Below are positions 34,331 through 46,428 of a stretch of DNA of 64,000 nt, piece after piece (positions within the stretch are counted from its first letter, which is position 1; every line of letters starts with the position of its first letter). The notes beneath the pieces were generated by a model, which was not told the origin of the DNA, searched no databases, and worked only from the letters and a program-made list of their open reading frames with translations. The position numbers and the translations under genes are program-made. This stretch comes from Epiperipatus broadwayi (lineage: Eukaryota > Onychophora > Udeonychophora > Euonychophora > Peripatidae), in assembly GCA_028023455.1 (NCBI GenBank), contig JAQFVV010000112.1, forward strand, positions 1,612,001 through 1,676,000, given 5' to 3'.

Positions 34331-37300
34331 GTAGTTTATATATATTTAGAATAACACAAGTTGCAGGCAACACAATTTTTTTTTTATCGAAAGAATGAAA
34401 AAAATAAATGTTCCTATTCTGGCTGTCATTTTTATTGTAGTTCGCTTATTTGCATTAAGAGAAATTGTATTTTTTTTTCCAAATAAAAGCGATATAATTA
34501 GAATTTTAAAAAAAAAAAAAATCAGTATCTTAAAGAAAATTTTCAATTGTAACACAACCATACTAAGCAGTCACCAAGAATTTTTTTAAGCAGCTGCAGA
34601 ATAGAATATGTAATCATAACCAAGATTGTTTGCTATCATTAGAAAAATGGAAAACAGATGGTTTCCACACATAATATTCAACATTTGAAGATAGTAAAGT
34701 AATCTTGGTAGCACATAAATTATATTTTAGCCAATGTAATCCCTTTAGGTTGTTTTCCAATAGCTAGTCATTGGCTGGGCAATAATTAAGTGCTTAAAAT
34801 ACGTATCCTTCCAAAAGCTAAAACAAATCTACATTAGTAAAATAAAATTTATTAAGTAATGCTTTCATAGATATTAAGCCATTTTTTTATTGTGTACACT
34901 GCTATTTGATAATATAATTTTTTGATATTAAATAAAAATCTAATTATATTTTTATTGACGAATTTGCGAGGTACCCTAAGATTTTTTTGGAAGTCCGGTG
35001 AGATTACTCTACAATGCATGTACGATGCATTTTTTTCCAATAACACACTTGATGTGACCTGAAAATGGTCGTAATTTTTGATTCAAGTCTTTATTTATAT
35101 TTGTTTCTATTTAATTACATTGTGGCTTTAACTTTTTTTTTACATTTATTACATTTTTCATTAACTTATAAACTATTTTTATTGTAAATGATATTTTATT
35201 TATTCATGAAATTAGTATGGGAGGGAGGGAGTAATTTGAAAATGGTTTCCATTTTTTGTGCTGACCAAAATTTTTAATCCATATTTGTTGTCTTATTTTA
35301 ATATATTAGTGTAATTGTAGTATATTATTGTTAATATTGCATCTTTATTTGCATTTTCTGTGAATATTATTACCACTTATTTTTATTGACAACAATCAAA
35401 GTTTGTATGCACAAAAACTAATAATAGAATTTTATGAGTTGAAGTTTGTTTGTTCTACATACTATTAATTACAGTATTACAAGATATCAACAGAGGATTC
35501 CAGCAAAAGGCATGTTCTTAATATAACATGCAAGATCATGTATATAATCATAATTCAGTAAATATTCTCACTCATGGTTAATAATTAGTATACAAAAATA
35601 TAGCAATTAAGAAAACAAATTGTCTTTTTTTTTTTTCCTCATATGTCAAAGCGTTGATCGGGAAACGAACCAGGGACAGTTGCTTGGAAGGCAGCTATGC
35701 TAACCACAAGGCCACCAACGCTTGACAAAACAAACTGACTTTACATTGCATGATAAAGATATTATCAAAAGCTATTTTGAACAATGGATTGATATATTTT
35801 TTTAATCTATATTAAAGAATGATTTTGCATATTTTGTCAAGCATGTGTATTTAACTTTTATAATTATCTCTGTAAGAGTTGGAAAATTAAACATTTTTAA
35901 AAACAATCGTCTTTAATACGTATATATATATGGAAATATATACACTTATTAAGCTATAATAAATATATAAATTGTTTAAAACTAATAAGTACAAACCAAC
36001 TTTGCTTTTGGAAAGATTAGTAAAGAATAGAAATTGAAATTCAGTATAGATTTCTATTTAAATGAGAAAAATAATGAGTAAATTAAGAGCTCAAAACTGT
36101 ACTCACAAGTTGAGATCAATGAGTGAATGTATTTATGCATCGATAACAAAGTTATTAATGAGAAAATCTATGTAAATATATATCATCCATAAAAGAAAAT
36201 GCAAGTTTAACTTCCAATTTTTAAATTAAAAATAATATGATAACTAATCAATGTAATAGGATGTATTCAAACAATGTGGAAGTCTACATTAAAGTCTTAA
36301 AGAGTGTTTTTTTTATATTCTTTTATGCATTTTTTTTATTTCATAAACTTATAAAGACACTTTTAAAATAATTTGATACTTATAATTAGATTATATTCGC
36401 AATCATTTTCATTTATATTTAATAAAATGAGAGATTGGAAAATTATAACTAACTTATCAACAAATTTAAATGATACAAATTTGTTTTTTTCAATTAAACA
36501 CTAAAATATTTCTAATAGCAAATTATATACAAAAATTACTCATATTTTGAATGACTTCTTTCAGTCATGTGATAAAATTAGTTATTGTTACTTTCATATT
36601 CAAATCAGAAAAAAATAAGCAAACCATATGATTTACTCCAGCAAATGTAGTAGTTTTAAATGCAAATTTTAAGCATTTTTTTTTTTAAATCAAAATTAAT
36701 GAAACATAACTAGGAATATTTTTTCATAGGATTAAAACTAAATGGAAATTTTAAGAAGGCAAATTTATTGAGTCACGTTAGATCAAAACAAATCATGTAA
36801 AAAGACCCCCCCCCCCAGATGCTGTAAAAGAAAATACAGTATAAATAAGGCCATTCAAAATCAGCTATGTATAACATACTCCTACATAGAAAAAAATTAT
36901 TGCCTAATAAATAAGATGCGCAGTTTAACCTGTATTTAATGGCTTAATTGTACAATTTTTAATTAATCTTGGTAAGAATTAGTATTATTGTAATTTCTTT
37001 TTAATATGCTAAAAATTAATTTTTAGTTCTATGGGTTATTCACAAATTAGTTACCTAAATCCTACCTTCCTGAATATCACAATTTTTTTCTCTCTTCTGA
37101 GCTACAAAAGGTTATGTTGAACTTTTGCATCATATGGCATTTTCTAATATGATATTGAAAATATCTGTACGAAAAAGCATTAATATCAAATATAGGTTTG
37201 TATTATTCATATGCACAAAGAAAGAATTTGACTTTTTAATTTGTATATTAAATGAATAAGAATTATGTGTATAAGATTGGATGAATTAAGTCTGTATAGA

Positions 37301-38880
37301 ATTGATTGAAGAATTTCTCAAATTAGATTACAAAAAAAAGTCATTTTAAATCCAAATGTTTATTATATTAATTATAATGTCCTCTTCTAGCTTTTATAGT
37401 ACAAGATACAGCAGCACCATGTTTTTAAAAAGAAATTTGGAACTTTTTCTTTAAAAAAAAAAAAAGTATGTATTGGGCTTAATGAAATATCTTGTTTGAC
37501 AAAAGAATATAATGAAATAAATTGTATAGTCTATTTTTTTTTTTTGAGTGGTTCAAATCTAAGAAATACAGCTGTATTTAAAAAGAAAATAGTAATTTTA
37601 ATGTGATGTGTTTTTTAATTATTATTACTATTTTGCAAATTACTAATTGCTACAAGTTACTAAAGGTCTGAATCAAAAATAACATAAAAATGACTGTTAA
37701 AGTTAATATTCTGTGAAAAACACAACTTATATATAATACTTTTTATTGTAAATATTGATTCTTTTTACTTCAAAGCTGAATAATTACAATTAAATTAGAA
37801 TATTTAATTATTTATAAATGAGAAATATTTGACGATTTTGTCCTTTTAAGAATTGTAAAATATTTTTTTGATGTTTTCTGTTTTTCTTCCCAATCCATCC
37901 ATAGCTTATTTAATTCACAAACATATCAATCACTTCCACTAATATCTTAGGTTAAACAAACGCAAAATCAGATAACGAGAAGAAAAAAAAACCTTTGTAA
38001 AAATAATCCTGTAATATTATCATTGCCAGATTTAAAAAAAATAAAAGTTATTTAACAAAAAAGTCTTTTTATTTTTTTATTATTATTATACAGATTGAAT
38101 ACCATTATCACAAAACACTTGAATTGAAAATTTCTAATGTTAAAACATTTTTAGATCAACAACCAAGGTTAACATACAAAACTACAATTTCCATTAACAT
38201 ATTTATATATGAAAAAATTGAACAGATAATATGATGTTTGCATAGCACAAAGTGTTAAATCTTTATGTCTTATAAGAAGAGCTATTCTATGTATAAATTC
38301 TTACTGTGTTTGAAATGTAAAGCAAAAAAAAATTAATTCTATGGTAAATATATATCCTCAAAACAAATAACAAAAAAAAAAGACAACAGACTGTAACCTT
38401 CTAATATCCAATCATATTTATGTTTGCCATCACAGTGTAATAAACATATGCACAAATTACATTTTATGAAGAAAATTCATTTACAAAAAAAATTGAATTA
38501 TTAAAATCAGGTCAGTTTATTATTAATTCAAAAAGTATGAAATTTTATGTTAAAAGAGTTTATTAACAATTCAAAAAGTTTATAATTATACACTAAATAT
38601 TTATCCTCAAACTCTATCAGCAGAAAAACAATGTCAATTAATTGTATGATATTTGATTACTTTTATGGTGACGACATGTATTCCCTATTTATAAAATAAC
38701 ACACAAAAACAGAGAAACTTTCTTTTATAAAATTTTCTATTTAAGCAATAAGAAAATTCTTCATAAACCAATAATGTAAATATATTTTGAAATATCCTTT
38801 TTAAAACAATATTTACCAGTAAATTACATTTAATTTTGTCAAATTAATATTATTTAATTTTTTTTTTTTGCTAATATCTT
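34331..38880. other. AT-rich intergenic DNA, nothing recognised except the tRNA-like site
   Basis: Almost entirely A/T with short runs; a run of 11 C at 36806-36816. The small ORFs are composition-driven, opposite-strand overlaps (34346-34589). No coding similarity found. Confidence 0.5.
35651..35721 (-). tRNA. tRNA-Gly(TCC)-like sequence, probable pseudogene or SINE head
   Basis: The - strand reads GCGTTGGTGG...TTAGCATAGCTGCC, anticodon loop CTTCCAA, then TTCG and ATCAACGC. It aligns with eukaryotic tRNA-Gly(UCC) along its length. The acceptor stem pairs (one G-U), but the anticodon stem has one mismatch and the T stem two, and there is no T-run terminator downstream. Unusually, pairing of the two ends extends outward for about five more bases (TGTCA/TGACA). 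Confidence 0.6.
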
Positions 38881-38989
38881 TAAAGTGAAAAATACAGGAA
38901 TACTTTTTAAGCATTTTTTCAGTATTGTCCTATTAGCCACTGTACATCGCTTGATAGCGCTGTCTGGCCCGACTTTTTTTCTTCTAATA

Positions 38990-39110
38990 GGAAATTATGC
39001 CGAGGGATTTTCTTTCGTTAAATTTACGCTATATAAAAACTACTTTTTTGGAAATTATGCCGGAGGATTTTCTTCTTTCAAATTTATATTCTACATTAGA
39101 CCAACAAAAA
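38990..39110 (+). repeat. 60-bp tandem duplication
   Basis: GGAAATTATGCCGAGGGATT begins at 38990 and GGAAATTATGCCGGAGGATT at 39050. The copies are similar for about 50 bases. The surrounding 78-codon ORF exists only because 60 is a multiple of three. Confidence 0.75.
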
Positions 39111-39426
39111 AATTCATTTAAAAAAGTTTTTTTGATTTCTTTCTTCTAATTTATGTTATTGGACTTCAAATTGATGCTCTTCTTCTAATAGTACATTAAA
39201 CCTTTCAATAATCAAAAAAACAATTCATTTCAAAACTAACTTGACCTGATTCTCGTAACATTTTTAAACAAAAGTGGGGAAAATTAAACCCAAAAAAACT
39301 TTCATTTGATTGCATTACAAATCAATCATAACACACATGCATTGATTTCAAAAATAACTTTATTGAAAACTATGAAATTAGTCCAATTTGTTTGGAAAAA
39401 AAAAAAACTACAGCTGCTGGAAACAT

Positions 39427-40266
39427 TCATTTCAATAAACAATTTTGCAGATAATGGGCCAAACAACAAACGGAAAAAATAAAATAATGTCCTTGCTTTA
39501 AAGTAGTTACTGGATATGGCTGTTCATCATCTCGGCTAATATGTGAAGGCGTATGTGACAAGATGTTTTGGGTCTGCAGAAAGGCATCAGCTTCTGCATT
39601 GGGCAAGTCCCACAGTTTGAAATGATTGCTGTTGCCTTCAGCCATTTTATCTCATATGTGTTACTGTGAAAATGTGATGTTTTCGCGAACACCTTGAATT
39701 GTGCTCTGCCTGACCCCTCCCCAATTTATCGCAGTTTCCAAATTGCCTAGGGATGTGAGCTGACAGCTTGAAATTATCACTATGTGACACTATTTCAGTT
39801 GGGGTGTAAGACAATGAGTTTGGAAGCAGATTGAAGAGTTCTGGGAAATTGAAGTCCAACCACCCTCATATGAAATGGTAGCGATCTGTCATTACTGATC
39901 ATATGCATAAAGTGCCACCACATAAAGCTGAGCATAATATTTCTGTGCGGATGCATAGAGAACAATGCCATCATGCGGACCATAAACATCTATTATGATC
40001 GGTGTTGTATTAGCTGTAAGTTCGGCCGCATTAAATGGCATACTTCTGTGTTTTTGTAAAGATACAGCACCATCAAGCGATGTACAGTGGCTAATAGAAC
40101 AGTATCCATTTTTTCTATCCTTATAATTATGAGACTCCATAAGATATCTTAATCCAAAAAGATCAAGAATCCAGTGATTTGGAAAAATGATATTCAAGTT
40201 GCTTAAACAGTTTAATTGTCTTTTTATGTTATTGTGAATCTCTTTCAATAAAAAGGTAACATGCAA
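39427..40266 (-). pseudogene. Unidentified decayed coding sequence
   Basis: The - strand holds a 124-codon open stretch (40266-39892) with balanced composition, for example YLMESHNYKDRKNGYCSISH, then MPFNAAELTANTTPIIIDVY and YASAQKYYAQLYVVAL. Beyond a stop at 39892, the same general region continues with frame breaks through GNLETAINWGG, KMAEGNSNHFKLWDLPNAEA and FLQTQNILSH to 39427. GC content is above that of its surroundings. I do not recognise a family; a transposon or viral relic or a dead host gene are all possible. No splice signals convincingly join the pieces. Confidence 0.45.
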
Positions 40267-40269
40267 TCT

Positions 40270-41890
40270 TTGACCTAAACTTGTATAATGACAATTCCAC
40301 TTCTATTCTGACTACATAAACTTCAAAAATAATCTAATAAATTGAAATTAAGAAATTTGATTATGGAATCTGATTGCATTGCAATACAGTGTTTATTCAT
40401 TTAGTCATTGTTAAGAATTAGTTAGAGATATGCATGAAATCACCATTACCTGCATAGTGGAGATTATAAAATTAATTCCGAAGGACATCAAAAGTTCATA
40501 ATTTCCACAAGTTTGATAAAAATAGATTTGTGTTAGCGTTTTTTTTAATTCTGAAGGATGCAAAATAGTTTTGATAAAAGCTATCAAAATTTTGGTATCA
40601 GAATTATATACCTGTGTATAGATGCACAGTCTTTTTTATACACAAAGAAACAATATTATTTTCTATATTTTTTCATGAATTTCCATGATTTACTGTAGTA
40701 ATTTTATATTGTTTGTCTACAAAAATTGTATCTAGGGAACACTATAGTTAGGTACCTTTTAATCTTCATCCTTAAAACCCATAAATTCATATCCAAAGAT
40801 AAACATTTTGAAGATTGTCTCTTTTCTTAACTATGTTATTTACCTTGTGGATAGATTTATATTTTTGAGAGAACTTTTTTATATATATTTTAATCATTTA
40901 ATTTTAATATAATTTTTTAAAAATTATGATAATATTAAGTTATTTTGAATGTTTTTGCTCTAATATTGATATAATTATGAGAGTATACATATATTAGCAT
41001 GATTATGTTGTGTAGCTATATACGTGTGTAAATATTTTATTTGTTTCACAAAAGGACAAACTGCAACAGAATAATTATATATGTATATTGATATAAACCA
41101 GAAATTTTAGACTGACTGAATTTTAACTTGTAATTTTGATTATCGCCGCATAAGAGGCACCCCATATTTTAGCCATATTTTGAGGAGGAAAAAGTGTGTC
41201 CTATACACTGGCAAATACAGTAATTCAAATTTAATGCATTAGATACATAGCAGAGATAAATATTGACAAAAATTTAATTATAAATTCATAATCAAAACAC
41301 TTTTTTATATTGAACATCAAGTTAAAAACATGTTCTGGGGAAATGGGGAAAATGTGTATTTCTAACAACCTGGGAAGAAATGCTATAAATAGAAGATATT
41401 CAGTTATCCGATACCAAATGTGGAATAGTTCTTACAACTGATTTTAAAAAATAAAGATGTGGGACGAGGGGAATTCTTGTTAGGTTTTGGGGAATATTTT
41501 TTATATGAAGTTCAAAATCAATTTAGTGAAATAAACTTAGTGAATCAAGAACAACTGCAATTATGAAGTCTGAAATTAAGCATAGATATAGTTCTTGGCA
41601 TATGTAAATCCCATATTTACCCAAAAAGTATAGTAAAAGCTTATAGAAATTGTGGAAAACATTTATAATACCATATATTATTCAAAATTGAATAATAATT
41701 CAATAAGATGAAAAAAATATTCATTAGCAGGAAGCTAATTTTATCATACTATTCCCAGTCAATAATTATTCAACTTAATAGTATGAAAAAGAGGTAAAAT
41801 AATTCTTCATTAATAGCAAATACATATTTTTTTTATTGTATCATTTAAAATTAAATACTAATTTTACTTCACATTAGGGGAAAAAGTTTC
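40270..41890. other. AT-rich intergenic DNA with one transposon-end-like block
   Basis: Nothing supported apart from 41143-41222. Confidence 0.5.
41143..41222 (-). repeat. Solo terminus resembling a pogo/Tigger-type DNA transposon
   Basis: Read on the - strand the block begins TACTGTATTTGCCAGTGTAT, then GGACACACTTTTTCCTCCTC and ATGGGGTGCCTCTTATGCGG. Terminal sequences of this style, starting after a TA, occur on non-autonomous Tc1/mariner/pogo elements. I found no partner end in the window, so this is a fragment. Confidence 0.35.
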
Positions 41891-41894
41891 TTTT

Positions 41895-41966
41895 TTGAAT
41901 TCATTTGCAGAGAATAAACATTATAAAGTGATTAATGACAGGGCATTCATTACAGTAATGTTCTGT
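41895..41966 (+). repeat. 72-bp direct repeat, left flank of the gypsy element
   Basis: TTGAATTCATTTGCAGAGAA through ACAGTAATGTTCTGT. It recurs at 46967-47040 with about a dozen differences, immediately outside the other LTR. Confidence 0.88.
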
Positions 41967-42444
41967 GTCATATCTGACCTTGGCTTAGAAGTGGACTATT
42001 ACAGATTTCTTGCCTGATTGGCCAGAACCCAATGACTATCCAATGGGGATAAATCCTTTGTTGGGGTTTGCGCACATAATCCGAGCATTTCCAGTAAGGT
42101 AGGGGATCTGTCCTGAATGACTGAACGTGATCTCCAATAAACCTCTGCCATTAGCAAAGGTATTTTTTCTAGTAATTATCACTGCATCCACGAAGTGTTG
42201 CAGGTTCACCCAAGGATTGGAAACTGCTATGTCTGCAGCTGACTCGAGGCAAGCTGTACTGCACACACATCTATAGCTGGAAGTGAGTTTCATTACTCGG
42301 CACGACTACCTCAGCATTAAATTGTATAGATCATATTTATATGTTTTATTAACTAACATGTTTTTGTCACTAATAAATTATACATATTAATTGTTGAGTA
42401 GTGTCACATTTGTCTGTTAGTTTGGAACCGAACCTGTAAATTTA
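41966..42444 (+). mobile_element. 5' LTR of a Ty3/gypsy retrotransposon
   Basis: It begins TGTCATATCTGACC and ends near GAACCTGTAAATTTA. It aligns with 46429-46966 (for example ATGGGGATAAATCCTTTGTTG, ACATAATCCGAG, CTCCAATAAACC, AATTATACATATTAATTGTTG). The 3' copy is about 60 bp longer because of an internal segment (CAGAAGAGTCTGAAC...). The two LTRs differ at many sites, so the insertion is old. The exact 3' boundary and the primer-binding site are not clear. Confidence 0.82.
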
Positions 42445-42854
42445 GCAAAACACAACAGACCTGACGCAGTCAGACAAAAAAAATTTTCCCTTGTGGCTGA
42501 AAAAATTATAGTTGAATTCACTATAGGAATACGCATGTTCTTAGGTTGTGTTTTTATTTTTTGAAAAAATTACATTGGCTGTAATTTTATTACAGTGATT
42601 TTTTAAAAACCATGTAAAACTCTGCAAGTGTAAAGGCTTGTCAATTTGAAGCTACGACCAATCCTGATAGCTTTACTCGCAACACAGTGACAAGGGCTTG
42701 CCTTAGTGGTTTTAAAGCTTCATTGAGTTAGTTGCAACAATGTAGTTGTTAACTCAAAAATTAAGAGTGGTAACTGAATAAAGTCAAAAATTGAGAGTGA
42801 TAACTCTGAATAAAACTAATAATTATGAATGGTATCTTGTATAAATATAGCTAA

Positions 42855-43560
42855 TGCAATTGGCTCTATGGAAATTTGATCCGGCTAAACCTGAGAGCTG
42901 GTCAAATTATAAGGAGGGCTTGATTTATCTACAGGCCCACCAGATTAAAAGACCTGAGATAAAGTTAGCAACCCTAATAACGATTATAGGTCTGCAGACA
43001 TAATAAACTCAATCTATGGCTGTAACCCTGACAGAGTTGACAATTCTCAGAGTATTTTTCCCCTAAATCATTGACAATAATACAGAAATACCATTTTAAT
43101 CTCGGCATGCAAAAATAGGGGAAAACAGAATTTGCAACAAGAATTCAAACATTAGCCGTGAAGTGCTATCATGAAGCACTTCATGATCATTTTATTTGTG
43201 GTAAAAATGATCACAACTTGAAGCTGATAATGTTGATTGTGGACCTAGATTTTGAGACGATGGTAACTCGGGCAGGACTAGCAGAGACTATAGCTAGTCA
43301 AGCTACCCCATTAAAAAGAATTACTAAGTATGAGGTGCAAAAAATTGAACATAACATTGGGTTATCAAAATACTCGGTCAACTCAGCATCGAATAGCCCA
43401 ATTCTTTGCTATAGATCTAATGAAGAAAAGCACAGGCATACAGAATGGCCATAGTATGATGCAACATGCATGGTTTGGGAGCGAGTTGAACATATAAAGA
43501 CAGCATGTCTGAAATTGAAAAGACAAGTAGCTGATATGAGAATGGAAAAACCCATTCCAA
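42855..43560 (+). pseudogene. Gypsy gag-like region
   Basis: In three alternating frames: LWKFDPAKPESWSNYKEGLI, QAHQIKRPEIKLATL, then KCYHEALHDHFICG, then DLDFETMVTRAGLAETIASQ (43158-43454 open). This is the capsid-type gag of K02A2.6-like Ty3/gypsy elements. The zinc knuckle after it is broken (CYRSNEEKH). Stops and shifts show it cannot be expressed whole. Confidence 0.78.
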
Positions 43561-43599
43561 AAATAATAATGGCAATTATAAGAAATCTAAATGCCTGTA

Positions 43600-44060
43600 T
43601 AAATCATTATACACAACTATAATTAATGATATGCCAGTTAGGATGGAACTTAACACAAGGTCTGCAGTGTCTATAGTTTCAAGAACTGCACCATAGCAGT
43701 AGCTCTATATCAGACTATCAAGGGAATAAAATCAAACTGTTGGGTCAAAGTACAAATTACTATGCCTAAAAAAACTACCCTACCATTGGTAACGGTATTA
43801 GGTAACCATAGTGATTTAATAGGCTGTGACTGGTTCAGTCACTTAGGTTTCAAAGTGAATCAGCTCACAACATTATCAAAGATAAATTCTGATTACTCAG
43901 AAGTTTTTAACAGAGGTAGATCTGTACACGGGGCAAACAATCCACCTATCACTAAATGGAGATTAAAACCTATCAGTTGTAGGTGCCGGTCACTTCCACT
44001 AGCTTGCATACTAAAGAAGAGGCAGAGCTCAAGAAGTGGCAGGCAGCTGGTATAATTGAG
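43600..44060 (+). pseudogene. Gypsy protease and start of reverse transcriptase
   Basis: The protease active-site triplet, Asp-Thr-Gly in the family, reads Asn-Thr-Arg at 43652-43660, so it is inactivated. 43762-44055 is open and reads TLPLVTVLGNHSDLIGCDWF and LSKINSDYSEVFNRG, the spacer between protease and RT. RT fingers then continue in another frame (AELKKWQAAGIIEYI, WATPIVPIIKENGN). Confidence 0.8.
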
Positions 44061-45060
44061 TATATATATTCTGAATGGGCCACCCCTATAGTACCGATCA
44101 TCAAAGAGAATGGCAATATACATGTGATTATCGTACAATCAACAAAGCACTTGATCCAGATAATTATCCACTGCCATCAGTAAATAAATCCTATCCATGC
44201 TGTCAGGTGATATGGTTTTTATCAAAATTGACCTAAAACATGTATACTTGCAACTTCCTGTTGATGACCAGGCTGCAAGGGCAACATGTATACTTGCAAC
44301 TTCCTGTTGATGACCAGGCTGCAAGGGCAAAAGGATTATTTAAAATGAACTGACTCCCTTTGGTAAATCGGTCACCCTGGCTATTTTTCAGAGTCATGGA
44401 TCAACTGACTGCTGGAATATTGGGTGCACTACCATACTTTGATGGTCTTACTAGTGGCCCAAACTCCAGAACAATTCTGGAGGTCCACCAAAGAACTAGA
44501 TAAATTCAAAGTCTCTGGTATTAAAATAAACTGGGAGAAGTGAATATTTGAAGCCAAAGAGCTTGAATCTTTGGGATATAAAATAAATGATAGTGGCATT
44601 TATCCTACTCAAAAGAAGGTATTTGCAATATAAGGTCAAAACACTGAAAAATAAAAAGGAACTTCAGTCCTTTTTGACTGAAAAACTATTATGGTTTCTT
44701 ATACAATAAAACGGAGGCTGCTTAACCACTATACAGATTACTAGACAAAAAAAGCAGTCTGCAAGTGGGACAGTAAGCACAGCAAAGCATTTAAGATGTT
44801 AAAGAATTTAATATCAGATACTGCAGTGCTGGAACATTTCAACCCTGGAAAGGTGTTAGTGCTGACTCATGATGCATCGCTTGTAGGAACAGAGGCAGTG
44901 TTGTCCTATAGGAATAATGATGGATCACACAGTCCTATTGCTTTTGCATAAAAGTGCCTCTCTAGAGCCGATAAAAATTGCTCAAATAGATAGAGAGGCC
45001 CTGGCTTTGATAAATGGCATCAAAAAGTTCCACGACTACCTATCTGGTAGACCATAAACT
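44060..45060 (+). pseudogene. Gypsy reverse transcriptase and RNase H, inactivated
   Basis: RT palm remnants: IKIDLKHVYLQLPVDDQAA (about 44222). The catalytic double-Asp block reads PYFDGLTSG at 44432-44455, so one of the two Asp is gone through a small deletion. A perfect 46-bp tandem duplication (44238-44329) causes a frameshift. RNase H follows in pieces: HFNPGKVLVLTHDAS, SRADKN and IDREALALINGIKKFHDYL (44990-45040). Confidence 0.8.
44238..44329 (+). repeat. Perfect 46-bp tandem duplication inside the gypsy RT
   Basis: ACATGTATACTTGCAACTTC...GGGCA occurs twice with no difference. The identity contrasts with the diverged LTRs, so it happened long after insertion. 46 is not a multiple of three, so it breaks the frame. 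Confidence 0.95.
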
Positions 45061-45224
45061 CCTCGGATCTTTGCATCTGATAAGGGAATCCGACAGACTG
45101 CCTGCAGAAGTCGCAGACAGTCCAACATCATGCCAATCAATTAACATGATTGATCTAGACCCAAACATACCACTGAACAGCAAGTCAGTGGCAGGGTGGA
45201 CTAACAATGATCCAGGATTCCAAA

Positions 45225-46000
45225 AGCTACAAAAATGGGTCCAACAGAGTTGGCCTAATAAAACAGTTGAGTTACACCCAGCCTACTGGATGTGTAGGTT
45301 GTATTTGTCAACTGAACACGGCTGCATTGTCTGGGAATCCAGAGTTGTAATTCCCAGCTAGATGTTCCCAGGTGCTCAGTTTGTTGCATTATGGACACTC
45401 CGGAATTGTTCAGATGAACATACTGCAAGATCATACATGAAGTGGCCTACTTTAAATGCTGACATCAAAGCCAAAAATCCATCACTGCTGGTAGTGCAGG
45501 ATGAATTGGAACATGCCATGAAAAGACGAGTCCACTGGCCCAAACCTGAAGGACCCTGGTCTAGACTCCATGCAGATCCATGGAAAGGCAAACTGCTGTT
45601 GATGATAGTGGTGGATTCATTCTCCAAGTGGCTTGAGGTTGTGGAGATACCATCTCCACTCTAGAAGCTCTGAAAATGCTATTTGCTACACATGGTCTTC
45701 CTAAAACACTAGTGACTGACAATAGCACAGCTTTTTCAGCTGATGCATTCAAAATCTTCGGCTCTAATAACATTGAACTCGTGAACAGCACTCCATTTCA
45801 CCCTGAAAGTAACGGTCAGGCAGAGAAATTGGTACAAGAAGCTGATAACAATGGATATGGGAAGTTGGAGCACCAGAATTGCCAGGACTCTGCTAGTGCA
45901 GCACTCCATATCGAGCACAGCAACAGGGAACACTCCACCAGAACTATTATTCAACATATCCTTAAGAACTATTCTATCAACCCTGCAGCCTGATGCCACT
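45225..46000 (+). pseudogene. Gypsy integrase
   Basis: Three open pieces (45014-45361, 45362-45664, 45676-45993) carry it. The catalytic triad is still visible: Asp in LHADPW (45575), Asp in VTDN (45718) and Glu in NGQAEK (45823), the last two 35 codons apart as in the D,D35E rule. The N-terminal HHCC zinc finger has lost its cysteines (MKWPTLNADIKAKNPSLLVV). A TAG at 45662 and the frame change behind it disrupt the core. Confidence 0.85.
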
Positions 46001-46028
46001 ATTCTATCAACCCTGCAGCCTGATGCCA
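45969..46028 (+). repeat. Perfect 30-bp tandem duplication in the gypsy 3' region
   Basis: CTATTCTATCAACCCTGCAG...TGCCA twice. In frame by length. Like the 46-bp duplication it is a recent slippage-type event in a dead element. Confidence 0.95.
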
Positions 46029-46029
46029 A

Positions 46030-46410
46030 ACTTGAACAAGAGAAAAACAAAACTTCAAATAGGTACACAAGTACTATGCCGTATGTACTATGGGTCCACA
46101 AAATGGATACCAGCAGTGGTGATTCAACTAAAGGGTCTACTGCCATGCAAACAGAAGGGGGTCATCAACATCATCGCCATCTTAACCAGCTTAAGACTCG
46201 ACTACACAACAGAAACTGACAAAAGCAGTAACCAACCTGGGACAAATACATCAAACAGGAAAGATGACCATCAAAGTCAAGGTGGCAGCAAACATCCAGG
46301 AACAACTTCATCAAGTGAGGAAGCCAAGGACAGTGATGAACAGAAGCCACCAACAAAGTGGACAGTATGTCATCCAGCACATTTCGATGACTATGTCCTC
46401 CAGGGCTAAT
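46030..46410 (+). pseudogene. Gypsy integrase C-terminal tail
   Basis: Overlapping + frames (45993-46409; 45851-46219) read YYGSTKWIPAVVIQLKG, a typical integrase C-terminal 'W..G.I....GP' domain remnant, and then a Ser/Gln/His-rich tail. It ends about 20 bp before the polypurine tract and 3' LTR. Confidence 0.65.
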
Positions 46411-46419
46411 TTTAGCCAC

Positions 46420-46428
46420 AGTGAGGGA
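46420..46428 (+). other. Polypurine tract of the gypsy element
   Basis: AGTGAGGGA lies directly before the TGTCATATG that opens the 3' LTR. Position and purine content fit the plus-strand primer site. It is short. Confidence 0.6.

Noticed and set aside
34346-34589. Opposite-strand overlapping ORFs
   Set aside because: Both arise from A/T homopolymers in the region after the 3' UTR.
45376-46146. - strand ORFs of 76-136 codons opposite the gypsy integrase
   Set aside because: Antisense shadows of the integrase, whose catalytic motifs are on the + strand.
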